Shown here: positions 34,235 to 43,419 of the stretch, piece by piece
How the letters are laid out: every line of letters starts with the position of its first letter
Numbering within the stretch: position 1 is the first letter of the stretch
Assembly (NCBI GenBank): GCA_963825645.1
Contig: CAWGTT010000002.1
Span: 620,001-684,000 of the forward strand
Direction: 5' to 3'
Length of the DNA: 64,000 nucleotides
Source: JADJPO01 sp963825645
Lineage (GTDB): Bacteria > Actinomycetota > Actinomycetes > Actinomycetales > Kineosporiaceae
Made by a program: the position numbers and the translations under genes
Notes under the pieces: model-generated
Databases searched by the model: none
Seen by the model: the letters and a program-made list of their open reading frames with translations, nothing else
What the model was told of the DNA's origin: nothing

Positions 34235-34354
34235 ATGTCCCGCTCAGCCGAAGAGATCCTCCAGCACGGCGTTGAGCTTCAAGCCGGGACCGACTGCGAC
34301 GTCGAGGCTCATTGCGTTGGTCGGTGCGGGCGGCAGGTCCCCGCCAGCGGGTGA
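34235..34354 (+). pseudogene. Short N-terminal remnant of a small antitoxin-like family
   Basis: MSRSAEEILQHGVELQAGTD resembles the start of a small helical actinobacterial family (M-S-x-x-A-E-E-I-L-x-H-A-D-E-L). The rest is absent and the frame stops after 39 residues. The ribosome binding site is weak. Confidence 0.25.
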
Positions 34355-34355
34355 C

Positions 34356-34514
34356 TCAACGAGATGGGCGCCGCTCGACGATCGAGCGCGACCAGCCTGG
34401 CACGACCGAGCTGACCTGTAGGCCGGCTGACGTGGCTAGCTCGCCCAGCTGGTCAAGGGTGCGTTCCCGGCCGCGGAAGTAGCAGAGCATGCGCAGGTCT
34501 CCCTCGGTGTCCGG
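34356..34514 (-). pseudogene. C-terminal remnant of a methyltransferase-like protein
   Basis: The frame PDTEGDLRMLCYFRGRERT then LDQLGELATSAGLQVSSVVP and GWSRSIVERRPS is the end of an O-methyltransferase-type protein. The N-terminal SAM-binding part is missing; its place is taken by the intact gene at 34535-34990. Confidence 0.5.
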
Positions 34515-34534
34515 AGTGCCACCCTGGGTATCGT

Positions 34535-34990
34535 CTACTCGCGCTCGATCCTGCGCAGCCCGTGCGTGGGCGTCCACCACTCGATGACGAGCATCGAGGC
34601 CTCCTCATTGAGGTGGGTGTGCACGACCTCGGCGATATCGGCGTAGAAGCGATCTCCTTCGGATGCCTCACCGGCCGGCCCGATCAGCATGGCTCGCCCG
34701 GAGATCTTCGCCTCGCCCGACCACCGCCCTTCAGAGCCCTCGACCGGGTCGACCGTGGCGCTGTGCAGCGCGAACCGCGGATCCCGTCGCAGATCCGCGC
34801 CCTTGCGTGCGTTCTGCATCGAGCCGAAGACGAGCGCGCCATCCTCGAAGGCCGCCTCGATCCCGGAGATCCGCGGCGACCCGTCGAGTCGGAGAGTGGC
34901 AATCGTCTTGTGTCTGTGCTGATCGAAGAGCTCCCGCACGCGCTGCGCGAAGTCAGGCTCCGTGCGCTCGACGTCGCGCCACGTCGTCAT
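34535..34990 (-). CDS. PPOX-class (F420/FMN split barrel) protein
   Basis: 151 residues. Pattern: FDQHRHKTIATLRLDGSPRI, ALVFGSMQNARKGADLRRDPR, then SGRAMLIGPAGEASEGDRFYADI. NARKGADLRRDPRFALHS is the cofactor-phosphate binding segment of actinobacterial F420-dependent or pyridoxamine-oxidase-like proteins. Length is normal. A His-rich start (DQHRHK) and the final MLVIEWWTPTHGLRRIE strand are present. It is the second such enzyme in the window but not close to the one at 7056. Substrate unknown. Confidence 0.87.
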   Translation of the reverse strand: MTTWRDVERTEPDFAQRVRELFDQHRHKTIATLRLDGSPRISGIEAAFEDGALVFGSMQNARKGADLRRDPRFALHSATVDPVEGSEGRWSGEAKISGRAMLIGPAGEASEGDRFYADIAEVVHTHLNEEASMLVIEWWTPTHGLRRIERE

Positions 34991-35286
34991 GCGCTCAGTG
35001 TCTCACCGGCCACCGAGCGGGGGGCGAGATCGTCGCGCTGGGCAATGCCTCTGAGCGCCACCTGTCTACGCGCTGTGCCTGAGCATCGACCCAATCGACC
35101 GCCCATCGGCGATACCTGGTCGGATACGCAGTCGCTCCGGGTCGTGCGAGCACGGCGCGCACGGCGTCCGCTGCCTGAGCTGCGTGAGCTGCGCGCCGAG
35201 GACGGTGACCCCGTCACATTGCGGTTGATCGCCGCCGGATGGATGAGATCATGGGGTTTGAGAGGACTTCGACTTCGAGGGCGTGC

Positions 35287-35871
35287 ATGAATCACCACGA
35301 TCCCCAAGCCACATCACCCTCTGGCGACACCGGCCACGGCCAGCCCCCCAGTCACGTCGGCTCAGGCGAGTGGGAGCGACTCTCCCATGCCTTGAGCGTG
35401 AGGTTCGCTCCGCACGTGCAAGCGGCGGAGGCGGCGGTTCGTGAGGCTGACCAGGACCTGGCGACCGCGCGTGAGGAGCTCGCGCGGGCGCATCGGGCGG
35501 CAGCCAGCCGGCAGTACCAGTCGGACCGCCTGGTCTTCATGCGTGCGTCGGTCAAGGACGAGGTGGAGGCGCTGGGCCGCAAGACGACTGAGAAGAAGGT
35601 CAGGGTTTCCTTTCGGTACTTGGTCGCCCGGGCCGTGGAGCTCGCCGAGGGAGAGGTCCACGGTTATCACGCGGACCAGGCAGCGGCTCGGCGGGAGCGC
35701 GAGCAGAGCGTCGAGGCGCGGTTGGAGGCTGAGCGCGAGGCCATCGAACGGCTCGATGCAGCCCGCGCGATGCAAGCCCGTGTTCACGACGCGGAGCAGG
35801 CGGCTCGCCAAGGTCTTGCCGTGATGATCCAGAAGCTGGAGGCCCAGAGCGAGTCGCGACCATCGACCTAA
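35287..35871 (+). CDS. Coiled-coil protein of unknown function
   Basis: 194 residues from ATG 35287 (MNHHDPQATSPS); an upstream ATG 35239 would add 16 residues. From residue 50 on, nearly continuous charged helix: VQAAEAAVREADQDLATARE, a basic middle (RKTTEKKVRVSFRYLVARAV), then QSVEARLEAEREAIERLDAA and a second coil to the end. No membrane segment or catalytic motif. It is probably a structural or scaffold protein. No family recognised. Confidence 0.6.
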   Translation: MNHHDPQATSPSGDTGHGQPPSHVGSGEWERLSHALSVRFAPHVQAAEAAVREADQDLATAREELARAHRAAASRQYQSDRLVFMRASVKDEVEALGRKTTEKKVRVSFRYLVARAVELAEGEVHGYHADQAAARREREQSVEARLEAEREAIERLDAARAMQARVHDAEQAARQGLAVMIQKLEAQSESRPST

Positions 35872-36373
35872 CGGCGTGCAGCTCGGCGCGGACGACCGGC
35901 AACCGCGCTTACCCCCCCGACATCCTCTGCGCGGCAAGAGTGCGCGGACGACACAGAACGCGGCGCGAGCGTGTGGCCGTGCGCAGGGCCACGAGCGCAA
36001 CGCCGGCGCGGCGCGCAGCCAGAAACGCACATTCTCCTGACGCGTGGGCTCATCGCTAGGTGAGAACGAGCCTCTTCCGCGACCGCGATCGCCGCTGCGG
36101 GCGAGCGACATCACCCGTCCGTACCGCTGGGGCATGCCGGTCATCGCGCCCCCGAGTCACGCTTTGCGCACTTGGATCAGTGGGGTCATCAGGAGGTGAT
36201 GACGGCGATCTTGACGATGTGGTGGACCCGGGAGCTCCGTCTGGAGGTACCCGTTCGCGGCCACCCTGGTCGGTCCGCTGGCGCTGCTGGCACGGCGCCG
36301 GCGCGGTCGCCGCGCGCGGGTCGCATGAGTCCTACTCGGCGAGGGAGAACTCTTCACGGCAAGCGCAGCTGGG
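35872..36373. other. About 500 bases without a supported gene
   Basis: One plus-strand segment near 36245-36330 reads YPFAATLVGPLALLARRRRG, like the membrane tail of a lost protein, with no gene around it. Otherwise only shadow frames. It lies between convergent genes. Confidence 0.35.
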
Positions 36374-36952
36374 TCAGCGCAGGCCCAGTCGCATCACCAC
36401 ACGCGGGAACCCTCCGGAGACCGAGTTGGTGTCGGCGGCCTTGGTGAATCCGGCGTCCTCGAAGACCCTGCGCGTACCGACGTAGGCCATAGTGAGGTCG
36501 ACCTTCTCGCCCTTGTTATCCACGGGATAGCCCTCGACCGCCGGTGCACCTCGTGACCGCGCGTAGGCAACGGCACCGTCGAGCAGGGCGTGCGAGATCC
36601 CCTTGCCACGGTGGCCAGGACGGACGCGGATGCACCACACCACCCAAGCGGGCAGATCGTCGACATGGGGGATCTTGGTAGATCGCGCGAACGGCAGTTC
36701 GGACCGGGGCGCAACGGCGGCCCAACCGACGACCTCTGCGTCCTCGTAGGCCAGGACGCCCGGCGCGACCTCACGGCTGCAGAGCTTCTTGACGTACTCA
36801 CCCCGAGCGGGGCCGACCAGATCGCGGTTGGTCGTGGAGTCGATCCGGTGGCTCAGGCACCAGCACACCGAGGAAGCGGGGTTCTTGGGCCCGAGCATGG
36901 TCGCCACATCGTCGAACCGCACCTTCGTGGCAGGTCTGATCTCGATGCTCAC
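36374..36952 (-). CDS. GNAT-family acetyltransferase
   Basis: 192 residues. GNAT core: VVGWAAVAPRSELPFARSTKI, WVVWCIRVRPGHRGKGISHALLDGAVAYARSRGAPAVEGYPVD with the acetyl-CoA loop RPGHRGKGIS, and TMAYVGTRRVFEDAGF. The N-terminal segment SSVCWCLSHR (two Cys near residue 30) is typical of a subgroup that acts on small molecules. Substrate unknown; monocistronic. Confidence 0.9.
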   Translation of the reverse strand: MSIEIRPATKVRFDDVATMLGPKNPASSVCWCLSHRIDSTTNRDLVGPARGEYVKKLCSREVAPGVLAYEDAEVVGWAAVAPRSELPFARSTKIPHVDDLPAWVVWCIRVRPGHRGKGISHALLDGAVAYARSRGAPAVEGYPVDNKGEKVDLTMAYVGTRRVFEDAGFTKAADTNSVSGGFPRVVMRLGLR

Positions 36953-37004
36953 CGTTCGACGTTAACCCAGTCCCCGACCCGAGCCTCACCTGGAGGAGGT
37001 TCTC

Positions 37005-37300
37005 GTGGTCTCACCTCGGTGCGGCAGCGCCGCCCTGGACGCCGCGCAGCGACTCGCCCGGGACGCCGGTGCAGCCTCGGGCCGACGGCGGCCAGGGACC
37101 GTATCGTTCAGCACCTCCGGGACAACGGGAGAGCCGCGACGAGTCTGGAGCCGTCACGTTACGCGTCCTCCCGGCGTGGTCGCCCCGACGCTTGGTCTGC
37201 TTGGGGCGACCGGCGTGCCGCGCCGTCCGGTGGTGGTGGCCGCGCGTCTGGAGGGGGTCTTCGGCGCTCCGCTGCCAACTCCCACGGCGCCACAGAGATC
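37005..37300 (+). pseudogene. Possible remnant of an AMP-binding (acyl-CoA synthetase) gene
   Basis: GTVSFSTSGTTGEPRRVWSR resembles the P-loop-like TSGTTGxPK motif of adenylate-forming enzymes, and LLGATGVPRRPVVVAA the strand that follows. The catalytic Lys is replaced by Arg-Arg and the remainder of the 500-residue protein is absent, so it is at best a relic. Confidence 0.3.
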
Positions 37301-37468
37301 GCGCAGAGACCGTCCTCCGCGCGACCCTTCTCGCCTGGCTTCAGCAGGCGCCGGGAGCGCGAACGGCGAGGGCCGCGTACGTGCCGGACGGCGGGTTCGG
37401 CAGCAGCCGGGTCTCCGAACATCCCCCGCCCTTCGCCTGACCTCTTCGGGCGCGACGGTGCCCTCGGG

Positions 37469-37687
37469 CTACTCCTCGCCCTTCTCCAGGATGACCATCT
37501 CGTTGGCCAGAGCGAAGAAGGTCGGCGCCCATAGCCCAATGAATATGCCGAAGCGCTCAGCGTGGGCGCTGTCGCCCGAGGACTTCGCCGCACGCCAGGT
37601 CGCGATGCTCGCCAGGATCGATGCGGCCCCGGCGATCTGGAGGACGTCGCTGCTGATGCCTATCGAGCGCATGTGCTTAACGATCAT
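37469..37687 (-). CDS. Small two-helix membrane protein
   Basis: 72 residues from ATG 37687, chosen because AAGGAG lies 5 bases upstream. Two hydrophobic segments: VLQIAGAASILASIATWRAA and FGIFIGLWAPTFFALANEMVIL. Short charged tail EKGEE. A conserved actinobacterial small membrane protein without known function. The strong ribosome binding site and clean codon bias argue that it is real. Confidence 0.75.
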   Translation of the reverse strand: MIVKHMRSIGISSDVLQIAGAASILASIATWRAAKSSGDSAHAERFGIFIGLWAPTFFALANEMVILEKGEE

Positions 37688-38063
37688 GATCACTCCTTAA
37701 GACTGATGTGGCCCAAACCCTCACACGCTCCATCGGTCACCGCGACTTCAAACCTCGGGGGCTGGGCAGGAGCGCCTGGGTCCAGAAGCGACGCCCGTGT
37801 GCGCCACGTCACGGATCGCGGCTCAACGATTCCGTCGGCTGGACTTCGCGCTCGGAAATCCCTCCAGATGGCATCTCGCCGCCGCCCGGCCGCGATGGGG
37901 CGGTGGCAGTTGACAGCACCACCAAGGCCTCAAACCGTGAGCTGGTCGCCTGCTGAGCGTCGCCGTCCCCTAGGTTTGGTCTCGCTGAGACCGGGTGAAC
38001 GTGATCACGTGGACTCCACCCGGAGAATCCGCAGTGGCCGATCCGCCTCCGGAAGGATGTTCG
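37688..38063. other. Divergent intergenic region
   Basis: About 375 bases between the small membrane protein and the LLM gene. It should hold both promoters. No clear -35/-10 pair or operator is distinguishable. Confidence 0.35.
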
Positions 38064-38933
38064 ATGAAGCTTGGGCTGCACTACTGGAACTACTCCATTC
38101 CCGCCGACCCGGTGGCTATCGCACCGACCCTGACCGAGACGGCCCGCATCGCCGAACAGGCTGGCGTGGCCTCGTTCACGGTGATGGACCACTTCTTCCA
38201 GATGGAGGCGGTCGCCCCCGCGGACGAACCGATGCTTGAGGGCTACACCGCTCTCGGATACGTCGCGGCGGTGACCCGGCGGATGGCGCTGGGCCTGCTC
38301 GTCACCGGGGTGATGTACCGGTATCCAGGCATTCTCGCCAAGACCATGACCACGCTGGACGTGCTCTCCGGTGGTCGCAGCCGGCTGGGCATCGGCGCCT
38401 CGTGGTATGAGCGCGAGCAGCGCGGTCTGGGTGTACCGGTGGTCCCGGTGGGCGAGCGGTTCGAGCGGCTCGAGGAAACCATCCAGATCTGTCGCCAGAT
38501 GTGGAGCGAGAACAACGGTCCGTATCAGGGAAGGCACTACCAGCTCGCCGAGACCCTCTGCGTGCCCCAGCCGCTCAGCCGGCCCCACCCCCCGATCATG
38601 ATCGGAGGTGGCGGGGAGAAGAAGACGCTGCTCCTGGTGGCGCGCTACGCCGACGCGTGCAATCTCTTCGGCGGCAGCGTCGAGGACGTCCAGCACAAGC
38701 TCGACGTCCTACGTCGACACTGCGCGGACGAGGACCGCGATTACGACACGATCGATAAGACCGTCCTGCTGGTCCGCCCGGCGCTCGCCGACGTCGACGC
38801 CATGCTGGCCGACGCCGAAGGGTATGCGGCGCTGGGGGTTACGGAGGTGCAGATGATGCCCGACCGCGACCCGATCGAGTTCATGACGCAGATCGCCGAT
38901 CGGGTACTCCCACGACTCAGCTCCATCGGCTGA
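38064..38933 (+). CDS. LLM-class F420-dependent oxidoreductase
   Basis: 289 residues from ATG 38064 with GGAAGGA 6 bases upstream. Luciferase-like TIM barrel: MKLGLHYWNYS, AEQAGVASFTVMDHFFQ, ALGLLVTGVMYRYPGILAKTMTTLDVLSGGRSRLGIGASW, the family block PPIMIGGGGEKKTLLLVARYADACN, and the C-terminal TEVQMMPDRDP. The MDHFF and GGGGEKKTL blocks are typical of the F420 subfamily usually annotated TIGR03560. It would reduce or oxidise an unknown substrate with F420. It stands alone upstream of the conservon. Confidence 0.92.
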   Translation: MKLGLHYWNYSIPADPVAIAPTLTETARIAEQAGVASFTVMDHFFQMEAVAPADEPMLEGYTALGYVAAVTRRMALGLLVTGVMYRYPGILAKTMTTLDVLSGGRSRLGIGASWYEREQRGLGVPVVPVGERFERLEETIQICRQMWSENNGPYQGRHYQLAETLCVPQPLSRPHPPIMIGGGGEKKTLLLVARYADACNLFGGSVEDVQHKLDVLRRHCADEDRDYDTIDKTVLLVRPALADVDAMLADAEGYAALGVTEVQMMPDRDPIEFMTQIADRVLPRLSSIG

Positions 38934-39490
38934 CGAGTCGCCCGCGACTCACCCCAACGCGATGGGTCGTCTCGGCGTCACCCAGTAGTGCAAGCCCGGG
39001 AAGGACTCCCGAAGTCGGCATTGCGTGTCGCTGGACCCCCACGCCCCCTCCGGGTCCCCCAGAAGAGCGCCGCCGACGTGGCCTGGGCTCCACCAGGGGC
39101 CGCGTTCAACCCTCCCAACGGTGACCACAACCTCCCCCTGGCCTGGGTGTGAGCCGGGGCAAATGTCTGGTATACACCAGGGATGTATCGCCCAATTGCC
39201 CGCATCTGCCGACACTCAGTGGCACATGCACTGCAGTACGTCATTGTCTGACTGGCACGACAGATTGCCACTCTGCTACGTTCCACCCTCTATCAAGGAG
39301 TTATCGGACGGACACGCAGTGTCATGGACGATGTGGCAGACGACAGGCAATCCTGCCAACGTCGACCATGCGGACGAGTCAGGAGACAGGTGAGTCCGCA
39401 CATGGGTTCGCTGGCCGATCAGCGGTACGCACACGTCAATCGACGACCTGAGCGTCGGCGCGCAGGCTCAGCCGGCCGCACGCTCAGCCC
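38934..39490. other. Upstream region of the conservon operon
   Basis: 557 bases without a supported gene. It holds a near-palindrome CTGGTATACACCAG (39167-39180), a TGTC(N10)GACA pair around 39247-39264, and an orphan AAGGAG (39295-39300). The last 200 bases have lower GC than the surroundings. It is probably the promoter and regulatory region of the operon. Confidence 0.5.
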
Positions 39491-41917
39491 ATGGACTTCG
39501 CCGTGAGCGGCGGCAGGCACGCCGGCACCGTGACCGGCGGAACGATCCGCACGCGGCTGGCCCGCATTCTCGCCCTGCCCGCGGTCGTCGTCCTGCTTCT
39601 GCTCACCGTCGTGGCGGTGGGCCAGATCCGGGACTACCGCGCCGCACAGGCAACCTCCCGTTCGGTCGAGCTGACCCTTGCCGTCCAGAACCTGGTGCAC
39701 GAGCTACAGAACGAGCGCGGCATCACCGCCGCGGTGCTTGGCGGCAACGCCAGCTTCAAAGGGGAGATGACCGGCGCCCGCCAGCTTGTGGACGGTCAAC
39801 GACAGGGGTTGCAGCGCCTCGCCGGCGGCACAGACGCGGTCGACGAACGGATCAGCTCGGCCCTGGCCCAACTCGACGGCCTGGGCGCCGTCCGAGCCGC
39901 CACGGACGGCGGTGCCGCCGCCCGAGCGGCGACGTTCACCTACTACACCGACCGCATCACGGCCCTATCCAGCGTCGACCTCGGCCTCGAACTGGTCCCC
40001 GACGAGGTTCTGCGTCGCTCGGTGAACGCACTGATGGCGCTGCAGGAGATGGTCGAGGCGACCGCGCAGGAGCGCGCTTTCCTCAATGGCGCGTTCTCTG
40101 CGGGCGGCTTCGCCGAGGGCGAGTTCGTGCAGTTCGCCGCAATGCGCGCCGACCAGCAGGCCGCGACCGAGCGGTTCACCCGTGCCGCCGACGCCGAGCA
40201 GCGGACCAGCCTCGACTTCGTGATGGGCACCGGCGCAGCGCGCCAGGCCGATCACTTCGAGCAAGTCGCTCTCGCCGCCGCCGACGGACGGGCGATCGTC
40301 GTCAACCCGCAGTCGTGGTGGTCCGGACTGACCACCGTGCTCGACGACCTGGGCGGGCTCCAGGAACACATCGGCTCGCAGATCCAGGTACGCGCTTTCG
40401 ACCTGCAGACCGGCGCGGCACAGCGACTTGCCGCCCTGCTCTTCGTGGTGATCGCCTGCCTGGCCGGCGCCGTCTACCTTGCCGTCCTCGCCTCGCGGTC
40501 GATCACCCAGCCACTGGCCCACCTGGCCGCCGAGGCCGACGCCGTCGCGCTGGAGCGGCTGCCTGCCGCGGTCAGCCAGGTTCAGGGAGGCCACGGAGAG
40601 GACCCGCCGGAACCTCCTGTTCCCGTTCAGGTTCCGAGCCGCGCTACGTTGGAGATCCAGTCCGTCGCCACGGCCCTTGACCGGCTACAGACCGCCGCCT
40701 ACGACCTTGCCATCGAGCAGACCTTGCAGCGGCGGCGCACGGTCGAGTCCCTGGCCAACCTCGGCCGGCGCAACCAGAACCTGATCCGCCGCCAGCTGGG
40801 CTTCATCACCTCCCTAGAGCGCGAGGAAGTCGACCCACAGGCGCTCGCCAACCTGTTCGAGCTAGACCACCTGGCAACCCGCATGCGTCGTAACGCCGCC
40901 AGCCTGCTGGTGCTCGTCGGCTCAGCGAGCCATCGACGCTGGTCCGAGCCGGTGCCAGTGGCCGATGTGATCCGAGCCGCGGTCTCCGAGGTGGAGGAGT
41001 ACCGGCGGGCCGGCCTACGCCGCGTGGACGACGCCCTGGTCGCAGGCTCGACGGTCGGTGCGGTCGCGCACCTGCTCTCCGAACTGATCGAGAACGGCCT
41101 GTCCTTCTCCCCTCCGGACACCGAGGTCGAGATCCAGGGCCGGCAGCTGCCTGACGGGTATCTCATCGCGATCACCGACCAAGGCGTGGGAATGACCGTC
41201 GAGGAGCTCGCCGAGGCCAACTCCCGGCTGCGCGGCGAAGGCGACTTCATCGCCGCGCCGACCCGCTACCTGGGCCACTACGTCGTCGGTGAGCTGGCTC
41301 GTCAGCTCTCGATCCAGGTGGAGCTGGTGCCCTCACCGCTGGTCGGCGTGACCGCGCGGGTCACTCTGCCGGCTGCACTGCTGGACTTCCGACCGGCGGT
41401 GGGAGCCGCACCGCAGGACGACCACACATCCGAAGCGGTCGTCCTACCCTCGCTGTCCCCGCCCGGTCCGGACGCGTCACAGCCTCCACCGCTGCCCGTG
41501 CCGTCCTTGTTCGAACCGGTTGCGGAGCAGGACCGTCCGGCGGTCGTGCTGCCGCCGGCCGCCACGATCAGGCTGCGACCCCAGGACGACGGGCTGAGCG
41601 CTCTGCATGCGCGGAGCCGCCCACCCGGCGGCGACCAGGCGGAGCGGACCGCCGCCGGGTCTGCGGGGCGCACCCGCAACGGCTTGACCAAGCGGGTACC
41701 CCGCGGGGCCCGCGTAGAGGTCGAGCAGGAGCCTGCGGCCACGATCCAACGACGGGTGATCGACCTGGATGCCGCGGCACGCCAGGGCAACGCCGTGGAC
41801 GGCGCACCCGACAAGGTCGGGGCCCGGCTCACCGCACTACGGGACGGAGTGGCACGAGGACGCGCAACGGGCACCGCAGATAGGCCCGCAGAGTCAGGCG
41901 AACAGGAGCGGTCATGA
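39491..41917 (+). CDS. Nitrate/nitrite-sensing-type sensor kinase of a conservon (CvnA-like)
   Basis: 808 residues. TM1 about 27-46 (ILALPAVVVLLLLTVVAV), an extracellular NIT-type helical domain (50-300; LTLAVQNLVHELQNERGITA with the conserved ERG), TM2 about 316-337 (LLFVVIACLAGAVYLAVLA), HAMP linker, then a dimerisation helix and HATPase_c domain (LLSELIENGLSFSPP, AITDQGVGMTVEELAEAN). In the dimerisation helix (VESLANLGRRNQNLIRRQLG) I see no phospho-His, as in other CvnA proteins, so classical phosphorelay is doubtful. The C-terminal 150 residues are Pro-rich and disordered. First gene of an operon with four ATGA/TGATG overlaps. Confidence 0.93.
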   Translation: MDFAVSGGRHAGTVTGGTIRTRLARILALPAVVVLLLLTVVAVGQIRDYRAAQATSRSVELTLAVQNLVHELQNERGITAAVLGGNASFKGEMTGARQLVDGQRQGLQRLAGGTDAVDERISSALAQLDGLGAVRAATDGGAAARAATFTYYTDRITALSSVDLGLELVPDEVLRRSVNALMALQEMVEATAQERAFLNGAFSAGGFAEGEFVQFAAMRADQQAATERFTRAADAEQRTSLDFVMGTGAARQADHFEQVALAAADGRAIVVNPQSWWSGLTTVLDDLGGLQEHIGSQIQVRAFDLQTGAAQRLAALLFVVIACLAGAVYLAVLASRSITQPLAHLAAEADAVALERLPAAVSQVQGGHGEDPPEPPVPVQVPSRATLEIQSVATALDRLQTAAYDLAIEQTLQRRRTVESLANLGRRNQNLIRRQLGFITSLEREEVDPQALANLFELDHLATRMRRNAASLLVLVGSASHRRWSEPVPVADVIRAAVSEVEEYRRAGLRRVDDALVAGSTVGAVAHLLSELIENGLSFSPPDTEVEIQGRQLPDGYLIAITDQGVGMTVEELAEANSRLRGEGDFIAAPTRYLGHYVVGELARQLSIQVELVPSPLVGVTARVTLPAALLDFRPAVGAAPQDDHTSEAVVLPSLSPPGPDASQPPPLPVPSLFEPVAEQDRPAVVLPPAATIRLRPQDDGLSALHARSRPPGGDQAERTAAGSAGRTRNGLTKRVPRGARVEVEQEPAATIQRRVIDLDAAARQGNAVDGAPDKVGARLTALRDGVARGRATGTADRPAESGEQERS

Positions 41918-42339
41918 CCGTCAACGCGCAGGACCACCGCAGCGACTTCGGTTGGCTGCTGGCCAGTTTCGTCCGGGAGACCGATGGGGTACGCGAGGCC
42001 GTCGCGGTCTCGACCGACGGCCTGCTGATCGCCAGCTCCCCCGGGCTGTCCCGGGCCGATGCCGACCATCTGGCCGCCATCGTGTCCAGCCTGGTGAGCC
42101 TCGGACGCAGCGCGGCGCGACGCTACGACTTCGAAGGGCTCAAGCTGGTCATGGTGGAGATGGTCCGCGGCTTCCTTCTCGTCTCGACGATCGCTGGGGG
42201 CAGCTGCGTCGGCGTCGTCGCGGAAGGCGACAGTGACCTCGGGCTGATCGGGTACGAGACCGCTGCCCTTGCAGAGCGTTTCGGCCCGTTGCTCACTCCC
42301 GGCCTGATCGCCGAGTCCCGTCACCAGCTGCCACGATGA
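41914..42339 (+). CDS. Roadblock/LC7-domain protein (CvnB-like)
   Basis: 141 residues. The Roadblock/LC7 fold: FGWLLASFVRETDGVREAVA, VSTDGLLIASSPGLSRADAD, LAAIVSSLVSLGRSAARRYDF and VMVEMVRGFLLVSTIAGGSC. In conservons this protein acts with the small GTPase (CvnD), probably as its regulator, like MglB for MglA. Starts at ATG 41914, 4-base overlap with the kinase stop, and ends in a 4-base overlap with the next gene. Confidence 0.95.
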   Translation: MTVNAQDHRSDFGWLLASFVRETDGVREAVAVSTDGLLIASSPGLSRADADHLAAIVSSLVSLGRSAARRYDFEGLKLVMVEMVRGFLLVSTIAGGSCVGVVAEGDSDLGLIGYETAALAERFGPLLTPGLIAESRHQLPR

Positions 42340-42809
42340 GTCGAGACGGATACGGGCCCCGCGGGGCGCGCTTCTCCCGTCGCCCGAACGAGCCGACCGC
42401 CGCGGACCTCGGCCTGCTCGCCGACCCGGAGCCGGACGACCCGACCCAACGCCCGGTGGAGAGGCCGGATAGCTCCACCATGGTCGACGACGACCTGGTG
42501 ATCAGACCGTTTCTGCTCACCCAGGGCCGCACCCGGCCGCGGGACGGCGGGCTGCGGCTGGAGACGCTGATCGTCTCCCGGACCGATGCCGACCCTTCGG
42601 CCCTGCGGTTCGAGACCCGCCGGATCGTCGAACTGTGCAGGCAACCGATCTCGCTCGCCGAGGTGGCGGCGGCGCTACGGATCCCGATCGGCGTCACCCG
42701 GGTGCTGGTCGGTGACCTGATCATCGACGGCACCGTCAGTGCGGTCGTCGGCGGAGAACTGTCGGTGAGACTTCTGGAGAGGATTCGTGACCGTGTCCGA
42801 GCACTCTGA
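42336..42809 (+). CDS. DUF742 protein (CvnC-like)
   Basis: 157 residues. The DUF742 core is IRPFLLTQGRTRPRDGGLRLETLIV, followed by ALRFETRRIVELCRQPISLAEVAAALRIPIGVTRVLVGDLI, a winged-helix-like fold, and the C-terminal LSVRLLERIRDRVRAL. The N-terminal 50 residues are polar and disordered. DUF742 proteins occur almost only in conservons; a DNA- or protein-binding role is suspected but not proven. Starts at ATG 42336. Confidence 0.95.
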   Translation: MSRDGYGPRGARFSRRPNEPTAADLGLLADPEPDDPTQRPVERPDSSTMVDDDLVIRPFLLTQGRTRPRDGGLRLETLIVSRTDADPSALRFETRRIVELCRQPISLAEVAAALRIPIGVTRVLVGDLIIDGTVSAVVGGELSVRLLERIRDRVRAL

Positions 42810-43419
42810 CAACGTCACCGACATGATCTCGGTCAAGTTCGTGATCAGCGGCGGGTTCGGGGTCGGCAAGACGACCTTCGTGGCCGCTATCTCCGAGGTG
42901 GAGCCACTCCTGACTGAGGCCGACATGACCGACGTCTCCCGCGGTGTCGACGACCGGGAACCGGTGCCGGGCAAGGTCACCACGACCGTCGCCCTCGACT
43001 TCGGCCGGATCAGCCTTGATGAGGCTCTGCGGCTGTACTTGTTCGGCACACCGGGCCAGGACCGGTTCGCCTTCCTCTGGGACGACCTGGTCACCGGCGC
43101 CCTCGGCGCGGTGGTGCTGCTCGACCCGAACCGGATCGAGGACTGTTTCCCCTCGCTGGACTACTTCGAAGGGCATGGGGTCCCGTTCATGGTCGCGGTC
43201 AACTTGTTCGAGTCCTCGGACCGCTTCGATATCACCGAGATCCGCGAGGCGCTCGGGGTGAGCGACGACATCCCGGTCGTGGAATGCGATGCCCGACAAC
43301 GGGAGTCGGTCAAGAGCGTTCTGGTGACCCTGGCCGAGACCGTGCTCAGCCGCCGACTCGCCGAGACCGGAGCGGACCTGCGCGAACGCCCGAAGAACGA
43401 TCGGAAGGTGGGCGTGTGA
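42787..43419 (+). CDS. Small Ras-like ATP/GTP-binding protein (CvnD-like)
   Basis: 210 residues from GTG 42787, overlapping the DUF742 gene by 23 bases. GTPase motifs: P-loop GGFGVGKTTFV, switch I-type Thr in KVTTTVALDFGRI, G3 FGTPGQDRF and a G4-like VAVNLFESSD. The family is a prokaryotic Ras superfamily branch (CvnD/MglA relatives). The TPGQ motif has Gln where Ras has its catalytic Gln. It would switch between GTP and GDP forms under control of the roadblock protein and relay the signal from the membrane kinase. Confidence 0.95.
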   Translation: MTVSEHSDNVTDMISVKFVISGGFGVGKTTFVAAISEVEPLLTEADMTDVSRGVDDREPVPGKVTTTVALDFGRISLDEALRLYLFGTPGQDRFAFLWDDLVTGALGAVVLLDPNRIEDCFPSLDYFEGHGVPFMVAVNLFESSDRFDITEIREALGVSDDIPVVECDARQRESVKSVLVTLAETVLSRRLAETGADLRERPKNDRKVGV

